Assembly: GCF_013423785.1 (NCBI RefSeq)
Contig: NZ_CP058952.1
Span: 3,313,665 to 3,377,664 of the forward strand
Direction of reading: 5' to 3'
DNA from: Chitinibacter fontanus
GTDB lineage: Bacteria; Pseudomonadota; Gammaproteobacteria; Burkholderiales; Chitinibacteraceae
Length of the DNA: 64,000 nucleotides
The notes below the pieces were generated by a model. The model had not been told where the DNA came from, did no database searches, and worked only from the letters and a program-made list of their open reading frames with translations. The translations under genes were made by a program, and so were the position numbers. Shown here piece after piece: positions 55,155 through 63,365 of this stretch. Position 1 is the first letter of the stretch, and the number at the start of each line of letters is the position of its first letter.

Positions 55155-56300
55155 ATGAAAAGAAACTTTGCCCTGCTGGCAATAGCTGGCTTTTATTTTT
55201 GCTATTTTGCGTTTAATGGCATCTTCTCCCCGTATTGGGGCCTGTATTTGGCTGGCTTGGCATTCCCTGCTTGGCAAATTGGTGTCCTCACTAGCCTTAC
55301 TCAAATTAATCGCATCTATGCACCTGCTCTTTGGGGCTACTTGGCCGATCGCACAGGCCAGCGCCGGTTGATTTTGCGCGTGGCTGGTGCTTGTGGCTTA
55401 CTCTTTTTTATTCCTCTGCTGTTTAGCAAAACCTTCTGGCCGATTCTGTTTGCGGTGTTGTTAGGCAGTTTTTTTTGGAGTGCGGCGCTTCCATTGGTGG
55501 AGTCGACTGCGATGAGTATCCTTAAAGGCGATTCAGGGGCTTATTCCCGATTACGGATTTGGGGGTCGCTTGGGTTTGTTGTGGCGACTATCGCCGCAGG
55601 CTATCTGATTGAAGGTGTGGGCGTACAAGTGCTGCCTTGGGCGGTAATTTCAATCATGACAGGCCTGGCGCTGTATTGTTGGTGCGTTCCGGAGACGCCT
55701 GTTTCTGCTTCTGTACTGCAGGCAGAGGCGCCGTTTCGGGATATTTTGCGGCGTCGAGAAGTGCAATCTGTGTTGGCGGCCTGTTTCTTGATGGCGCTGG
55801 CTCATGGGCCGTATTACAGCTTTTATTCGATCTATGTTGCCAATCAGGGCTATAGCAAAAGCACTATTGGCTGGTTTTGGACCTTGGGCGTGCTGGCCGA
55901 AATTGTCGTGTTCTGGTGTATGCCACGCTTGAATGTACGCTTTAGCGCCAAAACGCTTTTACTATTTGGCTTAGCGCTTGCTGTGTTGCGTTTTATGTCG
56001 ATAGCCTGGGGTGTGACCTCCATATTGATCTTACTACTGGCGCAGATGGCACATGCGTTCACTTTTGGTAGCAATCATGCGGTGAATATGGCGTATATTC
56101 ATCGGTATTTTGCAGGTAGACATCAGGCAAAAGGTCAGGCTCTCTATATCGCCATGTCATTTGGTATCGGTGGTAGCTTGGGTGGTATTTTGGCGGGCTG
56201 GGCCTGGAGTGCTTGGGGTGGCTCTGTGGTTTTCTCGCTTGCGGCACTGGCTTGCTTGCTGGGATTTGCTGTCGCTTGGCGTGGTTTGCCAGCCGATTAG
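55155..56300 (+). CDS. MFS transporter (HcaT/PP-permease-like)
   Basis: The 381-aa inner-membrane protein has about 12 hydrophobic helices and the loop 2-3 motif LWGYLADRTGQRRLILRV near residues 59-76. The N-terminal AGFYFCYFAFNGIFSPYWGL and the central GDSGAYSRLRIWGSLGFVVA resemble the MFS_1-like/3-phenylpropionate permease group (HcaT, YcaD-like). The substrate cannot be told from the sequence. The ATG has no good SD and follows a short hairpin. Confidence 0.82.
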   Translation: MKRNFALLAIAGFYFCYFAFNGIFSPYWGLYLAGLAFPAWQIGVLTSLTQINRIYAPALWGYLADRTGQRRLILRVAGACGLLFFIPLLFSKTFWPILFAVLLGSFFWSAALPLVESTAMSILKGDSGAYSRLRIWGSLGFVVATIAAGYLIEGVGVQVLPWAVISIMTGLALYCWCVPETPVSASVLQAEAPFRDILRRREVQSVLAACFLMALAHGPYYSFYSIYVANQGYSKSTIGWFWTLGVLAEIVVFWCMPRLNVRFSAKTLLLFGLALAVLRFMSIAWGVTSILILLLAQMAHAFTFGSNHAVNMAYIHRYFAGRHQAKGQALYIAMSFGIGGSLGGILAGWAWSAWGGSVVFSLAALACLLGFAVAWRGLPAD

Positions 56301-56331
56301 GGTTTCGACAGTATTGGCCTGCAGCCCTTAC

Positions 56332-56352
56332 TAGGTCTAGACTCTAGACCTA
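56332..56352. promoter_or_regulatory. 21-nt perfect palindrome before the DAHP synthase gene
   Basis: TAGGTCTAGA, a central C, and TCTAGACCTA. It lies 36 nt before the start codon, in the 88-bp gap after the transporter gene, a typical operator position. No T-run follows it. Confidence 0.6.
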
Positions 56353-56388
56353 TACGTTGCGCGATTACAATTTGCTAAAGGCATTCGA

Positions 56389-57405
56389 ATGATTATTGTG
56401 ATGAAGTTATCCGCTACCGATGAGCAGGTGGCTGCGGTAGTAGAATTGATTCGTGGCTCAGGTTTGCGTGAGCATGTTTCTCGTGGTTCGGAGCTGGTAA
56501 TTATTGGGGCTATGGGCGATGAAGATTTGCTAGATGCTTCACGATTTGAAATCTTGCCTGGCGTAGAGCGAGTGACGCGGATTATGAAGCAATATAAGAT
56601 TGTTTCACGCGATACGCATCCGGCCGGCTCGACTATTCAGGTACGGGGCATTCCGCTTGGTGGTAATCAAATTCAGGTTATTGGCGGGCCATGTTCAATT
56701 GAAACACAAATTCAAATGGATGAATCAGCCGCAGGAGTGGCTGCCGCTGGGTGTCGCATGATGCGCGGCGGGGCCTTCAAGCCGCGCACTAGCCCTTATG
56801 CCTTTCAGGGCTTGGGGGTTGAAGGGTTGGAGATGTTCCAGACCGCTGCTAAACGCCATAATTTGCCCATTGTCACCGAATTAATGGATGTTCGGATGCT
56901 CGATACGTTTATGGCTTATGACGTTGATGTTATCCAGATCGGCGCACGCAATATGCAAAATTTTGACTTACTCAAAGAAGTAGGGCGAGTTAATAAGCCG
57001 ATTATTCTCAAGCGAGGCTTGTCTGCCACCATCAATGAATGGTTAATGGCCGCCGAATACATCGCGGCGGGTGGTAATCACAATATTATTTTCTGTGAGC
57101 GCGGTATTCGCACGTTTGAAACAGCCTACCGTAATGTGCTGGACGTAACAGCTATTCCAGTACTGAAACGTGAAACCCATTTACCGGTAATTGTTGACCC
57201 AAGCCATGCCGGAGGCAAGGCCTGGATGGTGCCTGCGCTGGCGCAGGCGGCTGTTGCGGCAGGAGCCGATGGCTTGTTGATCGAAATGCATCCAAACCCT
57301 GCGGAAGCCTGGTGTGATGCAGATCAGGCTTTGTCATCGCAACAATTGACCGATTTGATGAAAACCTTGGGCGCAATTGCGCAGGCAGTAGGTCGGAGCT
57401 TATAA
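56389..57405 (+). CDS. aroF: 3-deoxy-7-phosphoheptulonate synthase (type I-beta)
   Basis: DAHP synthase joins erythrose 4-phosphate and PEP, the first step of the shikimate pathway. The 338-aa protein has an N-terminal ferredoxin-like regulatory domain of about 70 residues, as in the Thermotoga type, then the barrel: VIGGPCSIETQIQMDE near residues 98-113, MRGGAFKPRTSPYAFQGLG, QIGARNMQNFDLLKEVG, ILKRGLSATINEW and VDPSHAGGKAWMVPALAQAA. It is followed 9 nt later by the META-domain gene and then tyrA, suggesting an aromatic amino acid operon. Confidence 0.94.
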   Translation: MIIVMKLSATDEQVAAVVELIRGSGLREHVSRGSELVIIGAMGDEDLLDASRFEILPGVERVTRIMKQYKIVSRDTHPAGSTIQVRGIPLGGNQIQVIGGPCSIETQIQMDESAAGVAAAGCRMMRGGAFKPRTSPYAFQGLGVEGLEMFQTAAKRHNLPIVTELMDVRMLDTFMAYDVDVIQIGARNMQNFDLLKEVGRVNKPIILKRGLSATINEWLMAAEYIAAGGNHNIIFCERGIRTFETAYRNVLDVTAIPVLKRETHLPVIVDPSHAGGKAWMVPALAQAAVAAGADGLLIEMHPNPAEAWCDADQALSSQQLTDLMKTLGAIAQAVGRSL

Positions 57406-57414
57406 GGAAAATAG

Positions 57415-58092
57415 ATGAAGCATTCAATTTTTGGCGGGGTATTAGTCCTGGGTGCGGCTTGCGGCTTGTCATATGCAGGGGCGCCTGCGCATACCACCAG
57501 CATCTTGGGTGAGTATGAGTTGGTTGAATTTAGTTCCACGAGTGTTCGCCTAGAGTTGCCCGTTGATCCCGCTCTGACCCTCACGATCGGCAAAGGGGGT
57601 AAATTGTCTGGGTTTGCTGGCTGCAATCATTATCGCGGTATTTTGAAGTCGGCTCCCTTACGTGTGGGGGCCTTGGCTGCAACTCGCAAAATGTGTCCTG
57701 ATGCAGGCGCTATGCAATTAGAGCAACAATTTTTAAGTACGCTGGGCAAGGCTACGAAACTAGAGCGTACCAATCAAGATGAGATTGCTTTCTTTGATGA
57801 AAAAAACCAATCGCTACGGTTTAAGCGCTTGCCCGCAAGGCCGGTGGAGAGAATTATCTGGATCGGCCCAGAGAAGAAGCCATGCTCGGCTGGGGTAATG
57901 AAAACTGATTGTTTGCAGTACAAGTCGAGCCCTGCGTCAGAGTGGTTTAATTTTTATGGCCAAATCGAGGGCTTTGATTGGCATGCTGGTTCAACTTACA
58001 AATTGAAAGTTCGTGAAGAAAAAATAGCTAACCCGCCGGCGGATGCGAGTGCAATTAAAACGACGCTAATCGAGGTGTTGGAAACTAAATGA
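57415..58092 (+). CDS. Secreted META domain protein with C-terminal DUF4377-like domain
   Basis: The 225-aa protein has a signal peptide (MKHSIFGGVLVLGAACGLSYAGAP), a META/HslJ-like domain (LTLTIGKGGKLSGFAGCNHY near residues 59-78, then AATRKMCPDAGAMQLEQQFL), and a C-terminal domain with two cysteines (KKPCSAGVMKTDCLQYK) and FYGQIEGFDWHAGSTYKLKV that resembles DUF4377. Such proteins are periplasmic or outer-membrane linked and of unclear function. Its placement between aroF and tyrA, with a 4-nt overlap with tyrA, is unusual for an envelope protein. Confidence 0.85.
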   Translation: MKHSIFGGVLVLGAACGLSYAGAPAHTTSILGEYELVEFSSTSVRLELPVDPALTLTIGKGGKLSGFAGCNHYRGILKSAPLRVGALAATRKMCPDAGAMQLEQQFLSTLGKATKLERTNQDEIAFFDEKNQSLRFKRLPARPVERIIWIGPEKKPCSAGVMKTDCLQYKSSPASEWFNFYGQIEGFDWHAGSTYKLKVREEKIANPPADASAIKTTLIEVLETK

Positions 58093-58970
58093 CGCAAGCT
58101 ATTCGCAAGCTGGTCTTGCTTGGCACGGGGTTGATTGCGGGGTCGTTTTCCTTGGCGCTCAAGCGTGCACGACTGGTGCAAGAAGTGGTTGGGGTTGGCC
58201 GTAATGCAGCTAATTTAACGCGCGCAATTGAACTGCGAGTGATTGATGTGGCAAGTCATGACCCTGCGCAAGCGGTGCAGGGGGCTGATCTGGTATTTTT
58301 GGGTACACCTGTTGGCCAAATGGGGGCCTTGATGGCGCAAATTGCGCCGCATTTATCTGCGCACTGTATTGTCACTGATGGTGGCTCAACTAAGCAGGAT
58401 GTTTGTGACTTGTATCGGCAGTATTTGCCATTGCAGCTTAGTAATTGTGTGCCAGGGCACCCGATAGCAGGTTCTGATTTGTCTGGGGCTAGTGCTGCGA
58501 CCTATGGTCTGTATGAGGGGCGTCGCGTGGTGCTAACGCCATTGCCAGAGACTACGGCGCAAAGTTTGGCGCTAGTGCGTGAGCTGTGGCAGGCTTGTGG
58601 GGCAATTGTTTATGAGATGGATGCACTAACGCACGATGGTGTATTTGCCGCTGTTAGTCATGTGCCGCATCTAGTGTCTTTCGCTTATATGAATGCAGTG
58701 CTGGCTAAGGATAATAGTGCTCAGTGCCTGGATTTTGCCGGGACTGGTTTTCGTGATTTCACGCGGATTGCTGGTTCGCACCCAGATATGTGGCGAGATA
58801 TTACGTTGGCCAATCAATCGGCGATTTTGGCTGACCTGAAGTCGAATGTTACTCAATTGCAAGCGTTGATTGATTTGATTGAGCAAGGTAATGCAAACGA
58901 GTTGACCGCGTATATCAATCAAGCAAGTCAGGCTCGTAGCGCCTGGGGTAAGAAACGAAGTAATCAGTAA
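58089..58970 (+). CDS. tyrA: Prephenate dehydrogenase
   Basis: TyrA oxidatively decarboxylates prephenate to 4-hydroxyphenylpyruvate for tyrosine synthesis. The 293-aa protein has the NAD-binding LVLLGTGLIAGSFSLALKRA near residues 8-27, VFLGTPVGQMGALM, VTDGGSTKQDV, the substrate His in VPGHPIAGSDLSGASAATYG near 123-142, and AAVSHVPHLVSFA. It is monofunctional with no chorismate mutase or ACT domain. It overlaps the META gene by 4 nt. Confidence 0.94.
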   Translation: MTQAIRKLVLLGTGLIAGSFSLALKRARLVQEVVGVGRNAANLTRAIELRVIDVASHDPAQAVQGADLVFLGTPVGQMGALMAQIAPHLSAHCIVTDGGSTKQDVCDLYRQYLPLQLSNCVPGHPIAGSDLSGASAATYGLYEGRRVVLTPLPETTAQSLALVRELWQACGAIVYEMDALTHDGVFAAVSHVPHLVSFAYMNAVLAKDNSAQCLDFAGTGFRDFTRIAGSHPDMWRDITLANQSAILADLKSNVTQLQALIDLIEQGNANELTAYINQASQARSAWGKKRSNQ

Positions 58971-59003
58971 TTTTGCTGGTGCTTACTAATTTAAAGGGAT
59001 GCC

Positions 59004-59993
59004 ATGACTTATCAAGCTGCTGCAAATCGCTATGAAACAATGCCGTATCGTCGCTGTGGTGCTAGTGGATTGAAGCTGCCGGCGATTTCGCTGGGTATGT
59101 GGCATAACTTTGGGGATAACAAGCCGTTTGAAAATAGCCGAGCAATGGTGCTCAAAGCGTTTGATTTAGGCATTACTCATTTTGACTTAGCGAATAACTA
59201 TGGCCCTCGCCCTGGTGCAGCTGAAGAGACCATGGGGCGGCTGTTAAAAACTGATTTGGCTGGTTATCGCGACGAGTTAATCATTAGTAGTAAAGCCGGC
59301 TGGGAAATGTGGCTCGGCCCATATGGTGATTTAGGTAGTCGCAAATATTTAATCGCTAGCTGTGATCAAAGCTTGCGCAGAATGGGTTTGGAATATGTGG
59401 ATATTTTTTATTCGCACCGTCCTGATCCAGAGACGCCTATCGAAGAAACTATGGGTGCACTTGATAGCTTGGTGCGCCAAGGTAAAGCACTATACGTGGG
59501 TATTTCCTCCTATTCGGCAGAAGAAACAGCGATTGCAGCAAAGGTGCTCAAAGAGTTGGGTACTCCATGTGTTATCCATCAGCCTCGTTACTCAATGTTT
59601 GACCGCTGGATTGAGGATGGTTTGACCAATGTATTGCAAGAGCAGGGGATTGGCTCGATTGCTTTCTGCCCCTTAGCTCAGGGCTTGCTGACGGATCGAT
59701 ATCTGGGTGGTATTCCGGCGGACTCTCGTGCGGCTGATGCGGGTAACCATTTCTTGACCGAAGAAAATGTGCAATTGCGTTTAGTGCAAATCAATGCCTT
59801 GCATCGGATTGCACAGCAGCGTGGTCAGTCGTTAGCACAAATGTCGTTGGCTTGGGCTTTGCAAACAGTCACCTCAGTGATTATTGGTGCTAGTCGACCA
59901 TCGCAGATTGAAGAAAATGTGGGCGCTATTCATGGCTTGAGTTTTGCGCGTGAAGAGTTGCAAGCTATTGACCAGATCTTGCGACAAGCATAA
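59004..59993 (+). CDS. Aldo/keto reductase, YghZ (L-glyceraldehyde 3-phosphate reductase) type
   Basis: The 329-aa NADPH-dependent barrel enzyme has the AKR tetrad Asp/Tyr in THFDLANNYGPRPGAAEETM near residues 53-72, Lys in ISSKAGWEMWLGPYG and His in IFYSHRPDPETPIEETM. The GPYGDLGSRKYL insert is the mark of the YghZ (AKR14) group, which detoxifies L-glyceraldehyde 3-phosphate and methylglyoxal. It sits where aroA is common between tyrA and cmk. AAAGGGA precedes the ATG. Confidence 0.92.
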   Translation: MTYQAAANRYETMPYRRCGASGLKLPAISLGMWHNFGDNKPFENSRAMVLKAFDLGITHFDLANNYGPRPGAAEETMGRLLKTDLAGYRDELIISSKAGWEMWLGPYGDLGSRKYLIASCDQSLRRMGLEYVDIFYSHRPDPETPIEETMGALDSLVRQGKALYVGISSYSAEETAIAAKVLKELGTPCVIHQPRYSMFDRWIEDGLTNVLQEQGIGSIAFCPLAQGLLTDRYLGGIPADSRAADAGNHFLTEENVQLRLVQINALHRIAQQRGQSLAQMSLAWALQTVTSVIIGASRPSQIEENVGAIHGLSFAREELQAIDQILRQA

Positions 59994-60013
59994 TTATTGT
60001 TTCTAGTTCGAAA

Positions 60014-60041
60014 GAAAGGCCGCCTGTACGGGCGGCTTTCT
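60014..60041 (+). terminator. Hairpin terminator after the aldo/keto reductase gene
   Basis: GCCGCC, 6-nt loop, GGCGGC and a short TTT tail, with GAAAG on the other side. The T-run is weak. Confidence 0.7.
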
Positions 60042-60063
60042 ACTGTTTAAAGGACACTATTAC

Positions 60064-60726
60064 ATGTTAAGTATCCCTGTAATTGCAATTGATGGTCCAT
60101 CGGCGTCAGGCAAGGGAACGGTTGCGCAGCTTGTTGCTGAGCAACTGGGGTTTCATTATTTAGATTCTGGGGCAATATATCGCCTGACGGCATTGGCCGC
60201 AAAAAATAAGGGGGTATCCTGGGCTGATGAATCAGCAGTAGCCTCTGTGGCTCAATACCTCGATGTGGTATTTGAGGGGGCACGAATTATACTAGCGGGC
60301 TCTGATGTAACTGAAGCTATTCGGAGTGAAGAAATTGGCTCGGGCGCATCGAAAATTGCGGCATTACCACAGGTTCGACTGGCGCTGTTGGCGCGTCAGC
60401 AGGCGTTTTCAATGCAGCCGGGCCTGGTTGCAGATGGTCGTGATATGGCGTCAGTGGTATTTCCGTCTGCCGTGCTGAAGGTGTTTTTGACTGCTAGTGC
60501 ATCAGCTCGTGCTGAACGCCGCTATAAGCAATTAATCGGCCGCGGTGAGACTGCTGATTTGGCTGTGATTACGGCCGATTTAGAGGCTCGTGATGCTCGT
60601 GATCGAGAGCGTATCGTGGCGCCGTTGGCGCAGGCGCAAGATGCGTTGCTGCTTGATACAACGGAATTGGATATTCAATCTGCGGTGAGACAAGTACTAA
60701 CTTGGTGGCGGCAGAAAATCGAGTAA
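60064..60726 (+). CDS. cmk: Cytidylate kinase
   Basis: Cmk phosphorylates CMP and dCMP. The 220-aa P-loop protein has AIDGPSASGKGTVAQLVAEQ near residues 8-27, YLDSGAIYRLTALAA, VADGRDMASVVFPSAVLKVF near 122-141, and the LID-like EARDARDRERIVAPLAQAQD. The cmk-rpsA-ihfB order is strongly conserved. It has its own terminator-like structures downstream. Confidence 0.96.
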   Translation: MLSIPVIAIDGPSASGKGTVAQLVAEQLGFHYLDSGAIYRLTALAAKNKGVSWADESAVASVAQYLDVVFEGARIILAGSDVTEAIRSEEIGSGASKIAALPQVRLALLARQQAFSMQPGLVADGRDMASVVFPSAVLKVFLTASASARAERRYKQLIGRGETADLAVITADLEARDARDRERIVAPLAQAQDALLLDTTELDIQSAVRQVLTWWRQKIE

Positions 60727-60743
60727 AAACAAGGCTTAAGTGC

Positions 60744-60772
60744 TTGCCTTGTAGAGGTGTTTTCTGTAGAAT
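60744..60772 (+). promoter_or_regulatory. Putative sigma-70 promoter for rpsA
   Basis: TTGCCT (-35), 17 bp, TAGAAT (-10) in the cmk-rpsA gap. The expected transcript start near 60779 places all later hairpins in the rpsA leader. Confidence 0.6.
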
Positions 60773-60781
60773 GCGCAGATT

Positions 60782-60871
60782 CCATTTTAGAATTTTCTGA
60801 AATGGTTTTGCACCCAAGTCTAAGTAGGCTTTGGGTGTGTTTTTCCAAGTTGCTGGTGTAACTTGGTTTTT
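60782..60871 (+). promoter_or_regulatory. rpsA leader with three tandem hairpins, two terminator-like
   Basis: Hairpin A (60782-60805): CCATTT/AAATGG with an inner AGAA/TTCT, followed by TTTT. Hairpin B (60811-60837): CACCC and AAGTC pair with GGCTT and GGGTG, followed by TGTTTTT. Hairpin C (60845-60866): CCAAGTT/AACTTGG around 8 nt, followed by TTTTT. B and C look like intrinsic terminators inside the leader. In other bacteria rpsA is autoregulated by S1 through a structured leader. Confidence 0.65.
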
Positions 60872-60944
60872 ATTAACTAACCTGCTGTGGTCTGATGAAG
60901 CGAATGCTTGATTGGGGCCTGACAGCAAATGGAATTTTCCACTA

Positions 60945-62639
60945 ATGACTACCGCTACTATGGAAAGCTTTGCAGCCCTGTTTGAGGAAAGCCTAACCCG
61001 TCAAGAAATGCGTTCGGGTGAAGTGATTACTGCCGAGGTTGTAGGCATCGACAGCAACTTTGTTACTGTAAATGCAGGTCTGAAATCTGAATCACTGATT
61101 CCTCTGGAAGAGTTCAAAAACGACAACGGCGAAGTTGACGTTAAGATCGGTGATTTCGTACCAGTTGCAATCGATAGCCTCGAAAACGGTTACGGCGAAA
61201 CTAAGCTTTCTCGCGAAAAAGCCAAACGTCTGGCTTCTTGGATCGAATTGGAAGACTGCCTGGAACGTGGCGAGATCATGTCCGGCGTTATTTCCGGTAA
61301 AGTTAAAGGCGGCTTGACTGTGATGGTTAACGGTCTGCGCGCTTTCTTGCCAGGTTCACTGGTTGACATTCGTCCAGTAAAAGACACGACTCCTTACGAA
61401 GGCAAACAAGTTGAATTCAAAGTAATTAAACTTGATCGCAAACGTAACAACGTTGTAGTTTCTCGCCGCGCCGTTCTGGAAGACTCTCTGGGTGAAGAGC
61501 GTCAGAAACTGCTAGAAACCTTGAAAGAAGGTTCAATCGTTAAGGGTATCGTTAAAAATATCACTGACTACGGTGCATTCGTTGATCTGGGCGGTATTGA
61601 TGGTCTGTTGCACATCACTGACCTTGCTTGGCGCCGTGTTAAACACCCATCTGAAGTATTGGCAGTGGGTGATGAGCTTGAAGCTAAAGTTCTGAAATTC
61701 GATCAAGATAAAAACCGTGTATCGCTCGGCCTGAAACAATTGGGCGAAGATCCATGGGTGGGTCTGTCACGTCGTTACCCATCAGGCACTCGCATGTTCG
61801 GTAAAGTGACTAACCTCACTGACTACGGTTCATTCGTAGAAATCGAACAAGGTATCGAAGGTCTGGTGCACGTTTCTGAAATGGATTGGACAAACAAAAA
61901 CGTTCACCCATCTAAAGTAGTTTCTTTGGGTGATGAAGTTGAAGTGATGATCCTTGATATCGATGAAGACAAACGTCGTATCAGCTTGGGCATGAAACAG
62001 TGCATGGCTAATCCATGGGACGATTTCGCTGCTAACTACAAAAAAGGCGACAAGCTGAAAGGCGCGATCAAATCGATCACCGACTTCGGTGTATTTGTTG
62101 GCTTGGCTGGTGGTATCGATGGTCTGGTTCACTTGTCTGACTTGTCTTGGAATGTTCCTGGTGAAGAAGCGGTTCGCAACTTCAAGAAAGGCGACGAAGT
62201 TGAAGCAATGGTTCTGTCTATCGACGTTGAAAAAGAGCGCATCAGCCTCGGCATCAAACAGATGGAAGGTGATCCATTCAACAACTTCATCTCTCAATCT
62301 GACAAAGGTGCAATCGTTAAGGGTATCGTTAAGTCCCTCGACGCTAAAGGCGCTGTAGTTACATTGTCTGAAGAAGTTGAAGGCTACCTGCGCTCGACAG
62401 AAGTTTCACGTGACCGCGTTGAAGACATCCGCACCGTTCTGAAAGAAGGTGATGAAGTTGAAGCGCTGATCATCAATGTGGATCGCAAAACTCGCTCGAT
62501 CAACCTGTCAATCAAAGCAAAAGACAGTGCTGATCAATCTGAAGCGATGAGCAAATTGTCTTCGACTATTGAAGGCAATGCAGGTACAACTAGCCTGGGC
62601 GCATTGTTGAAAGCTAAATTGTCAGGCTCTGCTGAATAA
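60945..62639 (+). CDS. rpsA: 30S ribosomal protein S1
   Basis: S1 binds mRNA leaders and the 30S subunit. From the ATG at 60945 the protein has 564 aa with six S1 repeats in order; repeats 3-6 are easy to see ([80 protein letters not shown]). An ATG at 60960 ([11 protein letters not shown]) is an alternative start and matches the common beginning of the family. The SD is weak at both, as is usual for rpsA. Confidence 0.97.
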   Translation: MTTATMESFAALFEESLTRQEMRSGEVITAEVVGIDSNFVTVNAGLKSESLIPLEEFKNDNGEVDVKIGDFVPVAIDSLENGYGETKLSREKAKRLASWIELEDCLERGEIMSGVISGKVKGGLTVMVNGLRAFLPGSLVDIRPVKDTTPYEGKQVEFKVIKLDRKRNNVVVSRRAVLEDSLGEERQKLLETLKEGSIVKGIVKNITDYGAFVDLGGIDGLLHITDLAWRRVKHPSEVLAVGDELEAKVLKFDQDKNRVSLGLKQLGEDPWVGLSRRYPSGTRMFGKVTNLTDYGSFVEIEQGIEGLVHVSEMDWTNKNVHPSKVVSLGDEVEVMILDIDEDKRRISLGMKQCMANPWDDFAANYKKGDKLKGAIKSITDFGVFVGLAGGIDGLVHLSDLSWNVPGEEAVRNFKKGDEVEAMVLSIDVEKERISLGIKQMEGDPFNNFISQSDKGAIVKGIVKSLDAKGAVVTLSEEVEGYLRSTEVSRDRVEDIRTVLKEGDEVEALIINVDRKTRSINLSIKAKDSADQSEAMSKLSSTIEGNAGTTSLGALLKAKLSGSAE

Positions 62640-62661
62640 TTTTTAAGGATTACAGCGGAAA

Positions 62662-62946
62662 ATGACCAAGTCAGAACTCATCGCAAAACTGGCCGAACGC
62701 TATCCACAGCTGGTAGCCAAAGATGCGGAGTTAGCCGTGAAGACGATGCTCGATGCGATGGCGCGTAGCCTCGCTCAGGGTCAACGTATCGAAATCCGCG
62801 GATTTGGCAGCTTCGACCTGAACTATCGCCCGCCACGTGTGGGACGCAATCCGAAATCGGGTACCAAGGTATCGGTTCCTGAAAAGTTTGTGCCTCATTT
62901 CAAAGCGGGTAAAGAACTACGTGAACGTGTCGACTCTGATGCGTAA
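62662..62946 (+). CDS. ihfB: Integration host factor beta subunit
   Basis: IHF bends DNA for recombination, replication and transcription. The 94-aa HU-fold protein begins [16 protein letters not shown] and has [26 protein letters not shown]-type arm sequence near residues 43-67, ending [14 protein letters not shown]. Its position right after rpsA is typical of the beta subunit. Confidence 0.97.
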   Translation: MTKSELIAKLAERYPQLVAKDAELAVKTMLDAMARSLAQGQRIEIRGFGSFDLNYRPPRVGRNPKSGTKVSVPEKFVPHFKAGKELRERVDSDA

Positions 62947-62962
62947 ACGTAAGAGCTAGAGC

Positions 62963-62994
62963 AAAAGGCGACATCTTCAGATGTCGCCTTTTTT
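62963..62994 (+). terminator. Intrinsic terminator after ihfB
   Basis: AAAA GGCGACATC, loop TTCA, GATGTCGCC TTTTTT. Confidence 0.93.
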
Positions 62995-63063
62995 ATTCGC
63001 AAGGCAAGAATAGCTGAGATTAAAATTACGCTACAATACGAGCAAAACCTATGGAGAAATGTG

Positions 63064-63363
63064 ATGCATTATCTAAGTTGGATCTTAAAATTTCTTGTAT
63101 TTGTAGTGTTATTCGGTTTTGCAATGCATAACGCCACTCCAACCGAGCTGCATTTCTTTTTGGGTTACGCTTGGAATGCCCCCTTAGCAATGATTTTGCT
63201 GGTCTTTTTTGTGCTTGGTGCTGTTTTTGGCCTGTTGGCTAGTTTTGGCCAAGTTTTTCGTTTGCGAAGAGAGCTTGTTCAGCTACGTAAAGATAATAAA
63301 AATACAATTGCTCACACACCACAGAGTGATCAAATTCTAGAACAACCAAAAGACGCGATTTAA
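63064..63363 (+). CDS. lapA: Lipopolysaccharide assembly protein A (LapA, DUF1049)
   Basis: The 99-aa inner-membrane protein has two TM helices (WILKFLVFVVLFGFAMHNAT and APLAMILLVFFVLGAVFGLL) and a short cytoplasmic coil (RLRRELVQLRKDNKN). LapA works with LapB/FtsH to control LPS synthesis by LpxC turnover. GGAG stands 7 nt before the ATG at 63064; a GTG at 63061 is in frame. It is 2 nt from lapB. Confidence 0.92.
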   Translation: MHYLSWILKFLVFVVLFGFAMHNATPTELHFFLGYAWNAPLAMILLVFFVLGAVFGLLASFGQVFRLRRELVQLRKDNKNTIAHTPQSDQILEQPKDAI

Positions 63364-63365
63364 CA

